Assembly (NCBI RefSeq): GCF_014287775.1
Contig: NZ_JACOOZ010000002.1
Span: 1-64,000 of the forward strand
Origin: Eubacterium_G segne
GTDB taxonomy: Bacteria; Bacillota; Clostridia; Lachnospirales; Lachnospiraceae
Length of the DNA: 64,000 nucleotides
Direction of reading: 5' to 3'
Below, piece by piece: positions 33,140-41,194 of this stretch (position 1 is the first letter of the stretch; every line of letters starts with the position of its first letter). The position numbers were made by a program, and so were the translations under genes. The notes beneath the pieces are model-generated. The model made no database searches. It was not told the origin of the DNA and worked only from the letters and a program-made list of their open reading frames with translations.

Positions 33140-33598
33140 CTATTTGTTCTTTATTATTTCATCACTATCTAACACAATGGTAAAAGGTCCGTCATTTACA
33201 AGGCTTACCTTCATATCCGCTCCAAATATTCCCTTTTCAACTACATCTATTTCTTTTTTGCACTGTGATATAATATATTGGTACATTTCATCTGCCATAT
33301 CCGGTGCACCGGCGTTTACAAATGAAGGTCTGTTACCTTTTTTACAATCACTATATAAAGTAAACTGTGAAATAAGAAGCAGCTCTCCACCTACGTCCTT
33401 TAAAGCTAAATTGGTTTTCCCATTTTCATCTTCAAAAATTCTCATTCCAATTAGTTTTTTAATCATTTTATCAGCAATTTCCACAGTGTCCGTACCGGCA
33501 ATTCCTATAAAAACCATAAATCCTTTTCCTATTTTGCCAACTACTTTTCCATCTACGGAAACATTAGCATCAGTTACACGCTGTATCAAAAACTTCAC
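33140..33598 (-). CDS. dtd: D-aminoacyl-tRNA deacylase
   Basis: 152 residues from the GTG at 33598, whose ribosome site AGAGGTG includes an upstream in-frame GTG (33607). It hydrolyses D-amino acids wrongly attached to tRNA. The two active-site strands are visible: SQFTLYSDCKKGNRPSF and, near the C-terminus, NDGPFTIVLDSDE (the NxGPxT motif). Length and order are typical. It is the first gene of the dtd-queA-aroA-HAD string. Confidence 0.94.
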   Translation of the reverse strand: MKFLIQRVTDANVSVDGKVVGKIGKGFMVFIGIAGTDTVEIADKMIKKLIGMRIFEDENGKTNLALKDVGGELLLISQFTLYSDCKKGNRPSFVNAGAPDMADEMYQYIISQCKKEIDVVEKGIFGADMKVSLVNDGPFTIVLDSDEIIKNK

Positions 33599-33743
33599 TT
33601 TTATCACCTCTTGTTTTATTGTCCGCCTACTAGTTTACAATATCTTTTAAGCTTTGTAAAATACTAAAGAAGTTTATCTGTTTCATAAGCTAAATATAAT
33701 GGTGTTTTTTCACATTTTCCCCTTCTATTTTTTAGATTCTTAT

Positions 33744-33792
33744 AAAAACAGACATACCATTGTAGTTTTCACCACTTATGATATGCCTGTCT
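33744..33792 (-). terminator. Terminator of pheT
   Basis: On the minus strand AGACAGGCATATCAT (33792-33778) pairs with ATGGTATGTCTGTT (33760-33747) with one or two mismatches, followed by a short T-run. Confidence 0.65.
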
Positions 33793-33814
33793 TAATCAAC
33801 TTACCCTTAAGGTT

Positions 33815-36232
33815 CTATCCTCTAAGCTGGATTCCCATTTCTTCAAGTCCTTTAAGAATCTTCTTCATTGCACTTGAAACATCATTTTCCTCTAATGTTC
33901 TGTCCTTTGCCCTAAATACTATTGAATAAGCAACTGACTTGAATCCTTCTTCAATCTGGTCTCCTTCATATATGTCAAAGAGACTGTAGCTTTCAAGATT
34001 CTTTCCGCCGCTCTTTTCAATAACTTCCTCTATCTGTCCCACTAAAATATTCTTTGGAACTACCATTGAAATATCTCTTGTGACAGCAGGGAATTTGGCA
34101 ATGCCCTCATATTTCTTATCAAATGAAGACATTTCATATACATATGGCATGTCAATAACTGCAATATATGCTCTTGTTTTCATGTCATAATTTTCACATA
34201 CTGTAGGATGAACTTCTCCTAAATATCCAATAACATTTCCGTCATAAACTATGTTAGCCTGACGTCCCGGATGAAGGAATGATTTACCTGCATCAGCATC
34301 ATAGTGTACTCTGTCCTTCATTCCTACCTGCTCTAAAAATTCTTCCACAACACCTTTCATTGTAAAGAAATCACCATCACCATAAAATCCTAGTGTAAAC
34401 TGCATTCTTTCATCAGGAAGCTCTGTAAGTGGTAAAGCTTTTGGAAGATAAATATTTCCCATTTCAAAAAGTCTTACGTCTTTGTTTCTTCTGTTGTAGT
34501 TTGTAGCTAATGATGTAAGCATACCTCCAAGAGATGATGTTCTCATAACACTGAAATCTTCTCCTAAAGGATTTGAGATAACAATGGATTTTCTCATATC
34601 AGAATCCATAGGAAGTAGCAATTTGTCATAAACCTTCGGGCTTTCAAATGAATATGACATTCCCTGTGAAAATCCACAGTAAAGAGCTACTCTTCTTGCA
34701 ATTTCATCTATTCTTAATTTATAGGATAATTTTCCTGCTGTTGCCTCTCCACTTGGAAGTGCTGTAGGAATGTTGGCATATCCGTAAAATCTTGCCACTT
34801 CTTCAGCAATATCGCACATACCAATTAAATCCTGTCTGAATGTAGGTACCGTAATTGTCTTAGTTGCAGCATCATATTTCAGCTCAAGAGCAGGGAAATA
34901 ACTTACCATCTGCTCCTCTGTAAGATTAAATCCAATAAGTTTATTTACATAATCAGGATCAAATTTAATAGTATGTTCCTCCTTCTTTTCAGGATATACA
35001 TCTACCATACCTGCAACAACCTCACCGGCACCTAACTCTTCAATAAGCTCACATGCTCTGTTAATTGCATCCTCTGCATTATTAGGGTCAAGTCCCTTTT
35101 CAAACTTTCCTGATGCATCAGTTCTAAGTCCTACTCTCTTTGATGAAAGACGGATGTTGGTGCCATCAAAACATGCTGCCTCAAAAAGCATATCCTTAAC
35201 ATCATCATTTATTTTTGAATTTTCTCCACCCATGATTCCTGCTAAGCCTACAGGCTTTTCACCATCGCAAATCATAAGCATTTCGCTGTCTAATTTTCTT
35301 TCCTGACCATCTAATGTTTCAAATGTTTCTCCATCATTTGCACGTCTTACAACAATTTTATTTCCTGCTATTGTTGATAAGTCATAAGCATGCATTGGTT
35401 GTCCAAACTCTTCCATTACATAATTTGTAATATCTACAAGATTGTTAATAGGTCTGATACCCATTTTTGCAAGACGTCTCTGCATCCATTCCGGTGACGG
35501 AGCTATTTTTACATTTTTTACTACCTTTGCACAATATCTTTTACATAAATCCCTATCTTTAATTTCAACTGAAATGTAATCATTTACATCTCCGTCTTTT
35601 CCCACAGGAGCTGTTTTTGGTGCCACAAAAGGCTTTTTAAATGTAGCTGCTGCTTCCCTTGCAATACCCATTACACTGTAACAGTCAACTCTGTTAGACG
35701 TGATTTCGTATTCAAATACTGTATCATGAAGACCTAACACTTCTACAGCATCAGCCCCTACTTCCACATCATCATCAAATACATATATACCGTTTTCAGG
35801 TGCCTTTGGATAATAATCCCTTGATGAGCCTAACTCTTCAATAGAGCACATCATACCATAGGATTCTATTCCTCTAAGCTTGCCCTTCTTAATCTTAATT
35901 CCTCCCGGTGTTCTTGAGCCGTCATGTCCTCCGGCAACTCTTCCTCCATCTAAAACTACAGGAACTTTCTGACCTTCTTCAACATTTGGTGCTCCTGTAA
36001 CTATCTGAATAGTTTCTGTTCCTATATTTACCTGACAAATAACTAACCTATCTGCATCCGGATGTCTTTCTATTTTTTCAATCTGTCCTACAACGATTTT
36101 GTCAAGATCAGCATCTAATCTCTCGTAGCCTTCACATTTTGTTCCTGATAAAGTCATTGCATCCATATACTCCTGATCGCTGCATTCAAGTTCAGGAACA
36201 TATGCTTTTATCCAAGATAATGGTGTATTCAT
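33815..36232 (-). CDS. pheT: Phenylalanyl-tRNA synthetase beta chain
   Basis: 805 residues. Domains in order: an N-terminal tRNA-binding (EMAP-like) fold with KIVVGQIEKIERHPDADRL, B3/B4 editing domain (EITSNRVDCYSVMGIAREAA), B5 domain (IKFDPDYVNKLIGF), a class II-like pseudo-catalytic core, and a C-terminal anticodon-binding FDX-ACB domain (AKFPAVTRDISMVVPKNI to YSIVFRAKDRTLEENDV). Together with the alpha chain it forms the (alpha-beta)2 enzyme. It starts 19 bases after pheS with AAGGAAAGGAG, so both are one message under the Phe T-box. Confidence 0.97.
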   Translation of the reverse strand: MNTPLSWIKAYVPELECSDQEYMDAMTLSGTKCEGYERLDADLDKIVVGQIEKIERHPDADRLVICQVNIGTETIQIVTGAPNVEEGQKVPVVLDGGRVAGGHDGSRTPGGIKIKKGKLRGIESYGMMCSIEELGSSRDYYPKAPENGIYVFDDDVEVGADAVEVLGLHDTVFEYEITSNRVDCYSVMGIAREAAATFKKPFVAPKTAPVGKDGDVNDYISVEIKDRDLCKRYCAKVVKNVKIAPSPEWMQRRLAKMGIRPINNLVDITNYVMEEFGQPMHAYDLSTIAGNKIVVRRANDGETFETLDGQERKLDSEMLMICDGEKPVGLAGIMGGENSKINDDVKDMLFEAACFDGTNIRLSSKRVGLRTDASGKFEKGLDPNNAEDAINRACELIEELGAGEVVAGMVDVYPEKKEEHTIKFDPDYVNKLIGFNLTEEQMVSYFPALELKYDAATKTITVPTFRQDLIGMCDIAEEVARFYGYANIPTALPSGEATAGKLSYKLRIDEIARRVALYCGFSQGMSYSFESPKVYDKLLLPMDSDMRKSIVISNPLGEDFSVMRTSSLGGMLTSLATNYNRRNKDVRLFEMGNIYLPKALPLTELPDERMQFTLGFYGDGDFFTMKGVVEEFLEQVGMKDRVHYDADAGKSFLHPGRQANIVYDGNVIGYLGEVHPTVCENYDMKTRAYIAVIDMPYVYEMSSFDKKYEGIAKFPAVTRDISMVVPKNILVGQIEEVIEKSGGKNLESYSLFDIYEGDQIEEGFKSVAYSIVFRAKDRTLEENDVSSAMKKILKGLEEMGIQLRG

Positions 36233-36251
36233 TATTGTAAACTCCTTTCCT

Positions 36252-37271
36252 TTAGAACTGATTTAAGAAACGGTCATCGTTTTCGTATAACAGTCTCATA
36301 TCATCTATTTCATATTTTAACAATGCTATTCTCTCTAATCCTACTCCAAATGCAAATCCCTGATATTTTTCAGGATCAATTCCACACATTTCAAGTACGT
36401 GAGGATGTACCATACCACATCCTAAAATTTCAATCCAGCCTTCGCCTTTACAGAATCTGCATCCCTTTCCTCCACATTTAAAGCATGAAACATCCATTTC
36501 TGCACTTGGCTCCGTAAACGGGAAGTGATGAGGTCTGAATTTAGTCTTTGTATCAGGTCCAAACAACTCCTTGGCAAATTCCTGTAACGTTCCCTTTAAA
36601 TCTGCAAAGTTAATGTTTTTGTCAATTGCAAGACCTTCAACCTGATGGAATGATGGTGAATGTGTTGCATCTACCTGATCTGAACGGAAAACCCTGCCTG
36701 GTGAAATAATTCTGATAGGTGGCTGTGTTTTCTCCATTACTCTTGCCTGAACTGATGAAGTCTGTGTTCTAAGAACGATATTTTTATTAATATAAAATGT
36801 ATCCTGTTCATCTTTAGCCGGATGATTTGCCGGTATATTAAGTGCCTCAAAGTTGTAATAGTCGTATTCCACTTCAGGACCTTCTACCACTTCGTATCCC
36901 ATTCCCACAAATATACGCTGCAATTCCTCTAATGCCAATGTGTTAGGATGCTTATGTCCTATTTTGTTCTTTTTAGCAGGAAGTGTAACATCAATAACCT
37001 CTGCCTTAAGTTTTGCTTCTCTTGCCTTCTCCTGTAACTGGGCTTTAACTTCCTCCATTTTTTCCTCAATGGCTTTTCTTGTATCATTAACCATCTGACC
37101 TACCTTTGGTCTGTCTTCCGGAGCAACATCCTTCATTCCCTTAAGAACTTCTGTCAGTTGTCCCTTCTTTCCAAGGATTTCTACTCTTATGTCATTAAGA
37201 ATATTTAAATCTTCGGCATTTTTGATTTTTGCAATTGTTTCCTGTTTAATTGCTTCTAATCTCTCCTTCAT
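36252..37271 (-). CDS. pheS: Phenylalanyl-tRNA synthetase alpha chain
   Basis: 339 residues. It is the catalytic subunit charging tRNA-Phe. The N-terminal coiled coil covers about 1-90 and the class II core follows: motif 1 HPNTLALEELQRIFVGMGYE, FEALNIPANHPAKDEQDTFY, motif 2 PIRIISPGRVFRSDQVDATH and motif 3 FGVGLERIALLKYEID. A CFKCGGKGCRFC zinc-knuckle-like insert precedes GWIEILGCGMVHP, a feature seen in a subset of bacteria. The gene is directly behind the Phe T-box terminator. Confidence 0.97.
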   Translation of the reverse strand: MKERLEAIKQETIAKIKNAEDLNILNDIRVEILGKKGQLTEVLKGMKDVAPEDRPKVGQMVNDTRKAIEEKMEEVKAQLQEKAREAKLKAEVIDVTLPAKKNKIGHKHPNTLALEELQRIFVGMGYEVVEGPEVEYDYYNFEALNIPANHPAKDEQDTFYINKNIVLRTQTSSVQARVMEKTQPPIRIISPGRVFRSDQVDATHSPSFHQVEGLAIDKNINFADLKGTLQEFAKELFGPDTKTKFRPHHFPFTEPSAEMDVSCFKCGGKGCRFCKGEGWIEILGCGMVHPHVLEMCGIDPEKYQGFAFGVGLERIALLKYEIDDMRLLYENDDRFLNQF

Positions 37272-37325
37272 GTTACCTGTCCTTTCATCTTTATTTTAAT
37301 AAATAATTTTCTTTATTGCTAACGC

Positions 37326-37584
37326 AAAAAGTCCCTGCATCATACGATGCAGGGACGAAATATACACTTCCGCGGTACCACCCATATTCTCACGAATAAT
37401 ATCCGTAAACTCTCATTTATGCTTAACGCGCCTCTCACGTCACAAACTACTAAGGAATCCGTTCATAAGTGCGGCTCCTGTGGGAAATTCAACCACTGTC
37501 TGAACTTAAGAGACCTTTCAGCCGGTGAGTCTCTCTCTCTTAAAGAAAACAGCTGTCTACTTACACATTCATTGCCTTTACAAC
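37326..37584 (-). promoter_or_regulatory. Phenylalanine T-box leader (UUC specifier)
   Basis: The minus-strand leader of pheST has a specifier loop GAAUUUCCC, where both candidate codons at 37487-37484 (UUU or UUC) mean Phe. The T-box GGGTGGTACCGCGG sits near 37383-37370. A terminator follows: GTCCCTGCATC and GATGCAGGGAC at 37356-37331 with a T-run to 37326. Uncharged tRNA-Phe would release termination. Confidence 0.94.
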
Positions 37585-37590
37585 ATTCAA

Positions 37591-37619
37591 ATTTTAACAT
37601 ACAAAAATATTACTGTCAA
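37591..37619 (-). promoter_or_regulatory. Sigma-A promoter of pheST
   Basis: Perfect TTGACA (37619-37614), 17-base spacer and TAAAAT (37596-37591), just upstream of the T-box leader. Confidence 0.85.
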
Positions 37620-37784
37620 GTTTGAAAATTATCTATAGGTTTAATCTTACAATTCCTATTGCACATACCAATGTTATGCATATTATGTTTTTTATAATTG
37701 TCTCTCTGCTACTTTTCACAAACCTTCCTCTTCCTGAATCCATAATAACATTATCCTATCATAATTTGTTTTCCCTGTACATAT

Positions 37785-37812
37785 TTGCCATCCTGTGAAA
37801 AAATGTTATACT
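37785..37812 (+). promoter_or_regulatory. Probable promoter of the YihY-family gene
   Basis: TTGCCA (37785-37790) and TATACT (37807-37812) with 16-base spacing, about 33 bases before the ATG at 37845. Confidence 0.6.
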
Positions 37813-37844
37813 AATGCATATACTTTATATAAACGGAGATTAAG

Positions 37845-38696
37845 ATGAAAAAAATTATGAATTTTGCCCTGAATATATATGGATTTTTTTATAGAATGGG
37901 AAAAGACAGAGTTGGAATATATACCGCCCAGGCATCATTTTTCATTACCTTGTCACTATTTCCTTTTTTACTTTTGTTTTTAAACGTAGTTGGTATGACA
38001 AGTTTAGACAAAAATGCCCTTATAAGGATTATCAACAGTTATTCACCGGATGTTATTAAGCCCCTTCTCATTCAGATTATTGGTGAGCTGTATACCCATG
38101 TATCAGGAACGTTGCTTTCCATTGTGGCTATTGCCGCAGTTTGGTCTGCCTCTAAGGGGGTTCTTTCAGTAATGTTTGGTTTATATGAAATCAGTAAAAT
38201 TCACCGTGATAGGAACTATTTAATATCACGTTTTGTTTCTATGCTCTATACTATTTTATTTTTACTGGCAATTATTGTAACCATGGTTCTTTTGGTATTT
38301 GGTAACAGGATATTTAATCTTCTTTTGTCCTTTATTCCAATACTGGAGAATGTTACAATACTTACTCTTATATTAAGATATCTTATTTCTTTTGTTATTT
38401 TATCGGGATTTTTCATTATACTGTATAAAATAGCTAACTTCAGGCTTACAACAATAAAAAAATGTATACCGGGAGCTCTTTTTTCTGCCCTTGGATGGAT
38501 GATTTTTTCATATGTATTTTCTATTTACATTGATAATTTTTCGAATATGTCCTATATGTACGGAAGTCTTACGGCATTTATTATTATAATGCTTTGGATA
38601 TATTTCTGTATCTATATTTTATTTATCGGTGCAGAAATAAATAAGCTTCTTCATCCTGAAACAGAGGCATTTTACTATGAAAAAGTTCAAAAGTAA
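37845..38696 (+). CDS. YihY/BrkB-family inner membrane protein
   Basis: 283 residues with about six membrane helices (around 30-50, 85-105, 130-155, 175-200, 205-230 and 240-265). The N-terminal RVGIYTAQASFFITLSLFPF and the conserved VWSASKGVLSVMFGLYEI and YGSLTAFIIIMLWIYFCIYI segments are the YihY/BrkB (formerly RNase BN) signature. Its biochemical role is unknown; the old ribonuclease name is wrong. It converges on the SpoIID-like gene with a two-base gap. Confidence 0.88.
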   Translation: MKKIMNFALNIYGFFYRMGKDRVGIYTAQASFFITLSLFPFLLLFLNVVGMTSLDKNALIRIINSYSPDVIKPLLIQIIGELYTHVSGTLLSIVAIAAVWSASKGVLSVMFGLYEISKIHRDRNYLISRFVSMLYTILFLLAIIVTMVLLVFGNRIFNLLLSFIPILENVTILTLILRYLISFVILSGFFIILYKIANFRLTTIKKCIPGALFSALGWMIFSYVFSIYIDNFSNMSYMYGSLTAFIIIMLWIYFCIYILFIGAEINKLLHPETEAFYYEKVQK

Positions 38697-38698
38697 TC

Positions 38699-40057
38699 CT
38701 AATTAGCATTCTTTATTTCAATGCCATGATAATAGCTTTTTAGGATGTCTTTATAATTTTTCCCTGACTTTGCCATTTCCATGGCTCCATTCTGACTCAT
38801 TCCACTGCCATGACCAAAGCCACCACCATATATGGTATAGCCTCCCTTTTCCTTTTCCAACAGAATAAATGCGCTAGGCAACATAGTCATTCCAGCTCTT
38901 GTGGTATCATCACATAATTTGATTTTTCCGTAACATGAGCATAACGCCTTTCTTATTTCATTTTGATTTTGCATAACAATCTGTCTTTTGTCACCGTATA
39001 CGGTAATCTGGGAAGCAATTCCCCCGGCACCTCTCTCATTTACTTCAATACGGCTTATATTTCCCACATTTACCCCTGTAGTGTTATAAATGGAATTTTC
39101 TAACTGCTCATTGGTATAATAAACCCTCCACCTGTAAAATGGATATTTGCTTTCAATTCCTTTTACATTCTTTTTAATAAATTTTTTAAACTCCCACTGA
39201 TTTTTTACATTTCTTTTGGAATTTTCCGTAAAGTTTTCCCCCTTTAAATAATTCATCTTCTCCTTACCCCATATTTTGTAGTCGGTGGTATATCCACAGG
39301 ATGTGGAAAAATAATAAGCCTTTATTAACTTGTTTTTGTAAGTCATTACTACTCCCTTAGTTTCTTCTGCCGCCCTTTTGCTGTTTTTTCCCGGCTTTAT
39401 TCTGTTGTACACCTGAAAATCAGTACTGTCATCAGCATTTGCCTTATACTTTTCATATTTTAAAGCATTAGATTTCATAATAAAATTTCTTGCACACACA
39501 GCCTGTGCCTTTAATGCCTCTAATGAAGATTCCTCTCCTATCTCACTGGATATAACTGCCGCAATATAATTTTCCATATCCACCTGATTTACCACAACCA
39601 TTCCGCTTTGTTCCCTATATAAATATAATTCCCCCATATACACCGGAGAACCGTTTTCAGTATTATGCCCCTGTATTGTGATGCCGGTTTTCCCATAAAT
39701 TTTTACCACATCACTGTTTTTAAAATAACTGCTATCTCCATCTAAACTAACTTTTTTGCAGCCTTTTTGTTTTGCAAAATTTTTACCGTAATAAACCTTT
39801 AGATTGTCTCCTTTTAGTGTTAGGCTTGAATGATAAATTGATGTATAATTGTTACTCATTATTACAATCCTTACCTTTTGAAGCTGTTTTATACCTGTTT
39901 TCTTTTTGTCTTCCGTTGTTGCTTCTTTAATCAGAATATTTGTGGTATTTTCAGTGGAAATTGTATCTATTTTTTGTATTACTTCCCGGCATTTTTTTCC
40001 TGTTATAATGGCTGTTATAAGAAAAAATACCGAAAAAAACACTATTATCTTTTTCAT
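38699..40057 (-). CDS. SpoIID/LytB-domain protein, membrane-anchored
   Basis: 452 residues with one N-terminal membrane segment (about 3-20). The SpoIID domain spans about 150-445. It includes VNQVDMENYIAAVISSEIGE (with the catalytic-type glutamate), EALKAQAVCARNFIM, YFSTSCGYTTDYKIWG and the C-terminal GGGFGHGSGMSQNGAMEMA. SpoIID is a lytic transglycosylase that trims peptidoglycan during engulfment; LytB-type relatives modify amidase action. The gene is not next to spoIIQ or other sporulation genes here, so it may be a vegetative or germination relative. GGGGGGAG lies very close to the ATG. Confidence 0.85.
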   Translation of the reverse strand: MKKIIVFFSVFFLITAIITGKKCREVIQKIDTISTENTTNILIKEATTEDKKKTGIKQLQKVRIVIMSNNYTSIYHSSLTLKGDNLKVYYGKNFAKQKGCKKVSLDGDSSYFKNSDVVKIYGKTGITIQGHNTENGSPVYMGELYLYREQSGMVVVNQVDMENYIAAVISSEIGEESSLEALKAQAVCARNFIMKSNALKYEKYKANADDSTDFQVYNRIKPGKNSKRAAEETKGVVMTYKNKLIKAYYFSTSCGYTTDYKIWGKEKMNYLKGENFTENSKRNVKNQWEFKKFIKKNVKGIESKYPFYRWRVYYTNEQLENSIYNTTGVNVGNISRIEVNERGAGGIASQITVYGDKRQIVMQNQNEIRKALCSCYGKIKLCDDTTRAGMTMLPSAFILLEKEKGGYTIYGGGFGHGSGMSQNGAMEMAKSGKNYKDILKSYYHGIEIKNAN

Positions 40058-40123
40058 GCTCCCCCCTATTTATGTTGTCCCTATGTTTCATACTATTAAT
40101 ACTCTCAGAAAATTATTCAGCAT

Positions 40124-40166
40124 AAAAGTAAGCCGGAGAAGTTTTATACTTTTCCGGCTTACTTTT
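40124..40166. terminator. Second strong hairpin downstream of the 6S-type RNA
   Basis: AAAAGTAAGCCGGA (40124-40137) pairs perfectly with TCCGGCTTACTTTT (40153-40166). With flanking T/A runs it can act in either direction as a back-up terminator between the RNA gene and the SpoIID-like gene. Confidence 0.65.
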
Positions 40167-40193
40167 AAAAATCGGGCAGTAAAAACTGCCCGA
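40165..40193 (-). terminator. Terminator of the 6S-type RNA
   Basis: TCGGGCAG/CTGCCCGA hairpin (40193-40172) followed by TTTTTAAAA on the minus strand. Confidence 0.8.
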
Positions 40194-40194
40194 C

Positions 40195-40390
40195 TGCTTT
40201 TCCTATGTTTGTTATGTATACCCGAAATGCCCTTCCTGCGTTTTGAGTCCTAGCAACTGCCAGGTGGGCAACCGCATCTAAAGTTCTGAAGTCCACTAAA
40301 TAACGAGGCATGTCATCCCCTTAGAGATATAGGAATCCCTTTAATCAAACTGTAGGTTCAAAATATACAGGACCTACGAGCATCTCAGGT
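40195..40390 (-). ncRNA. ssrS: 6S RNA (RNA polymerase-binding regulatory RNA)
   Basis: A non-coding transcript on the minus strand behind a near-consensus promoter. Its first bases ACCUGAGAUGCUC (40390-40378) pair along 13 positions with GGGCAUUUCGGGU (40232-40220), and the next segment GGUCCUG with CAGGA. Between them lies a long, partly unpaired rod containing GAACCTACAG and GGTTGCCCACC. A roughly 170-nt rod closed by a long terminal stem with a central bubble is the 6S architecture of Firmicutes, which mimics an open promoter and sequesters sigma-A polymerase. No open frame overlaps it. Identity rests on structure and sequence feel, not on a covariance search. Confidence 0.75.
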
Positions 40391-40396
40391 AACTAT

Positions 40397-40425
40397 ATTA
40401 TAAGTTATGAAACCTTTTTTTGCAA
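40397..40425 (-). promoter_or_regulatory. Promoter of the 6S-type RNA
   Basis: TTGCAA (40425-40420), 17-base spacer, TATAAT (40402-40397) on the minus strand; the predicted start is near 40390. Confidence 0.75.
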
Positions 40426-40471
40426 TATGTTTTCATTTCCAAATTATGTGTAAATTCGCAAAATTCCGTGA

Positions 40472-41131
40472 CTATTTTTTAGATACTATTTCATCCTTAT
40501 TTTTGAAAATGCTATTTTCAGGTATAACTCCTCTTACACATGACAACGGATAAACATTTGTATGTCTTCCTATCATTGTTCCCGGATTAAGTACGGAATT
40601 GCATCCTACTTCAACATAATCTCCCAGCATGGCACCAAACTTTTTAAGTCCGGTTTCAATTCTTTCATCACCGTCTTTTACTACCACAAGAGTTTTATCA
40701 GACTTTACATTAGATGTAATGGAGCCTGCTCCCATATGAGAGTGAGTACCTAAAATACTGTCACCTACATAATTATAATGTGGCACCTGAACAGTATTAA
40801 ATAATACAACATTCTTAAGCTCTGTAGAATTACCTACTACGCAATTCTTTCCAACAATAGCCTTTCCTCTGATAAAGGCTCCCGGTCTTACCTCTGTTCC
40901 CTCATCAATTATCAACGGTCCATTAAGAGTTGCCGTAGGTGCTATGGTAACTGACTTGTGAATCCAGATATTGTCACCTTTTTTGGTAAATTCATCCTTT
41001 GGTAATTTATCACCCAGTTTTAAAATAAAATCACCAATATCAGCTAACACTTCCCATGGATATTCCTTTCCTTCAAAAAGTTCTGCTGCTATAGTTTCAT
41101 TTAAATCATATAAATCCTTTATTTTATACAT
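40472..41131 (-). CDS. Hexapeptide-repeat (LbH) protein, GlmU C-terminal-like
   Basis: 219 residues. After an N-terminal helix (LYDLNETIAAELFEGKEYPW), residues about 55-205 form a left-handed beta-helix of hexapeptide repeats (VTIAPTATLNGPLIIDEGTE; IVGKNCVVGNSTELKNVVLF; VEVGCNSVLNPGTMIGRHTN). Such proteins are often labelled UDP-GlcNAc pyrophosphorylase, but the uridylyltransferase half is absent. An acetyl- or other acyltransferase acting on a sugar is likely. It is 63 bases downstream of glmS on the same strand, suggesting a role in amino-sugar metabolism. Confidence 0.8.
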   Translation of the reverse strand: MYKIKDLYDLNETIAAELFEGKEYPWEVLADIGDFILKLGDKLPKDEFTKKGDNIWIHKSVTIAPTATLNGPLIIDEGTEVRPGAFIRGKAIVGKNCVVGNSTELKNVVLFNTVQVPHYNYVGDSILGTHSHMGAGSITSNVKSDKTLVVVKDGDERIETGLKKFGAMLGDYVEVGCNSVLNPGTMIGRHTNVYPLSCVRGVIPENSIFKNKDEIVSKK

Positions 41132-41194
41132 ATTATCCTTCTCTCCAAACTGCTTACAGCTGCAGTTTATTCTATGATGTTATAACACCGGTAA

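Noticed and set aside
33144..33650. 168-residue plus-strand frame opposite dtd
   Set aside because: Complement of a complete dtd gene with conserved active-site motifs; no ribosome site or family resemblance.
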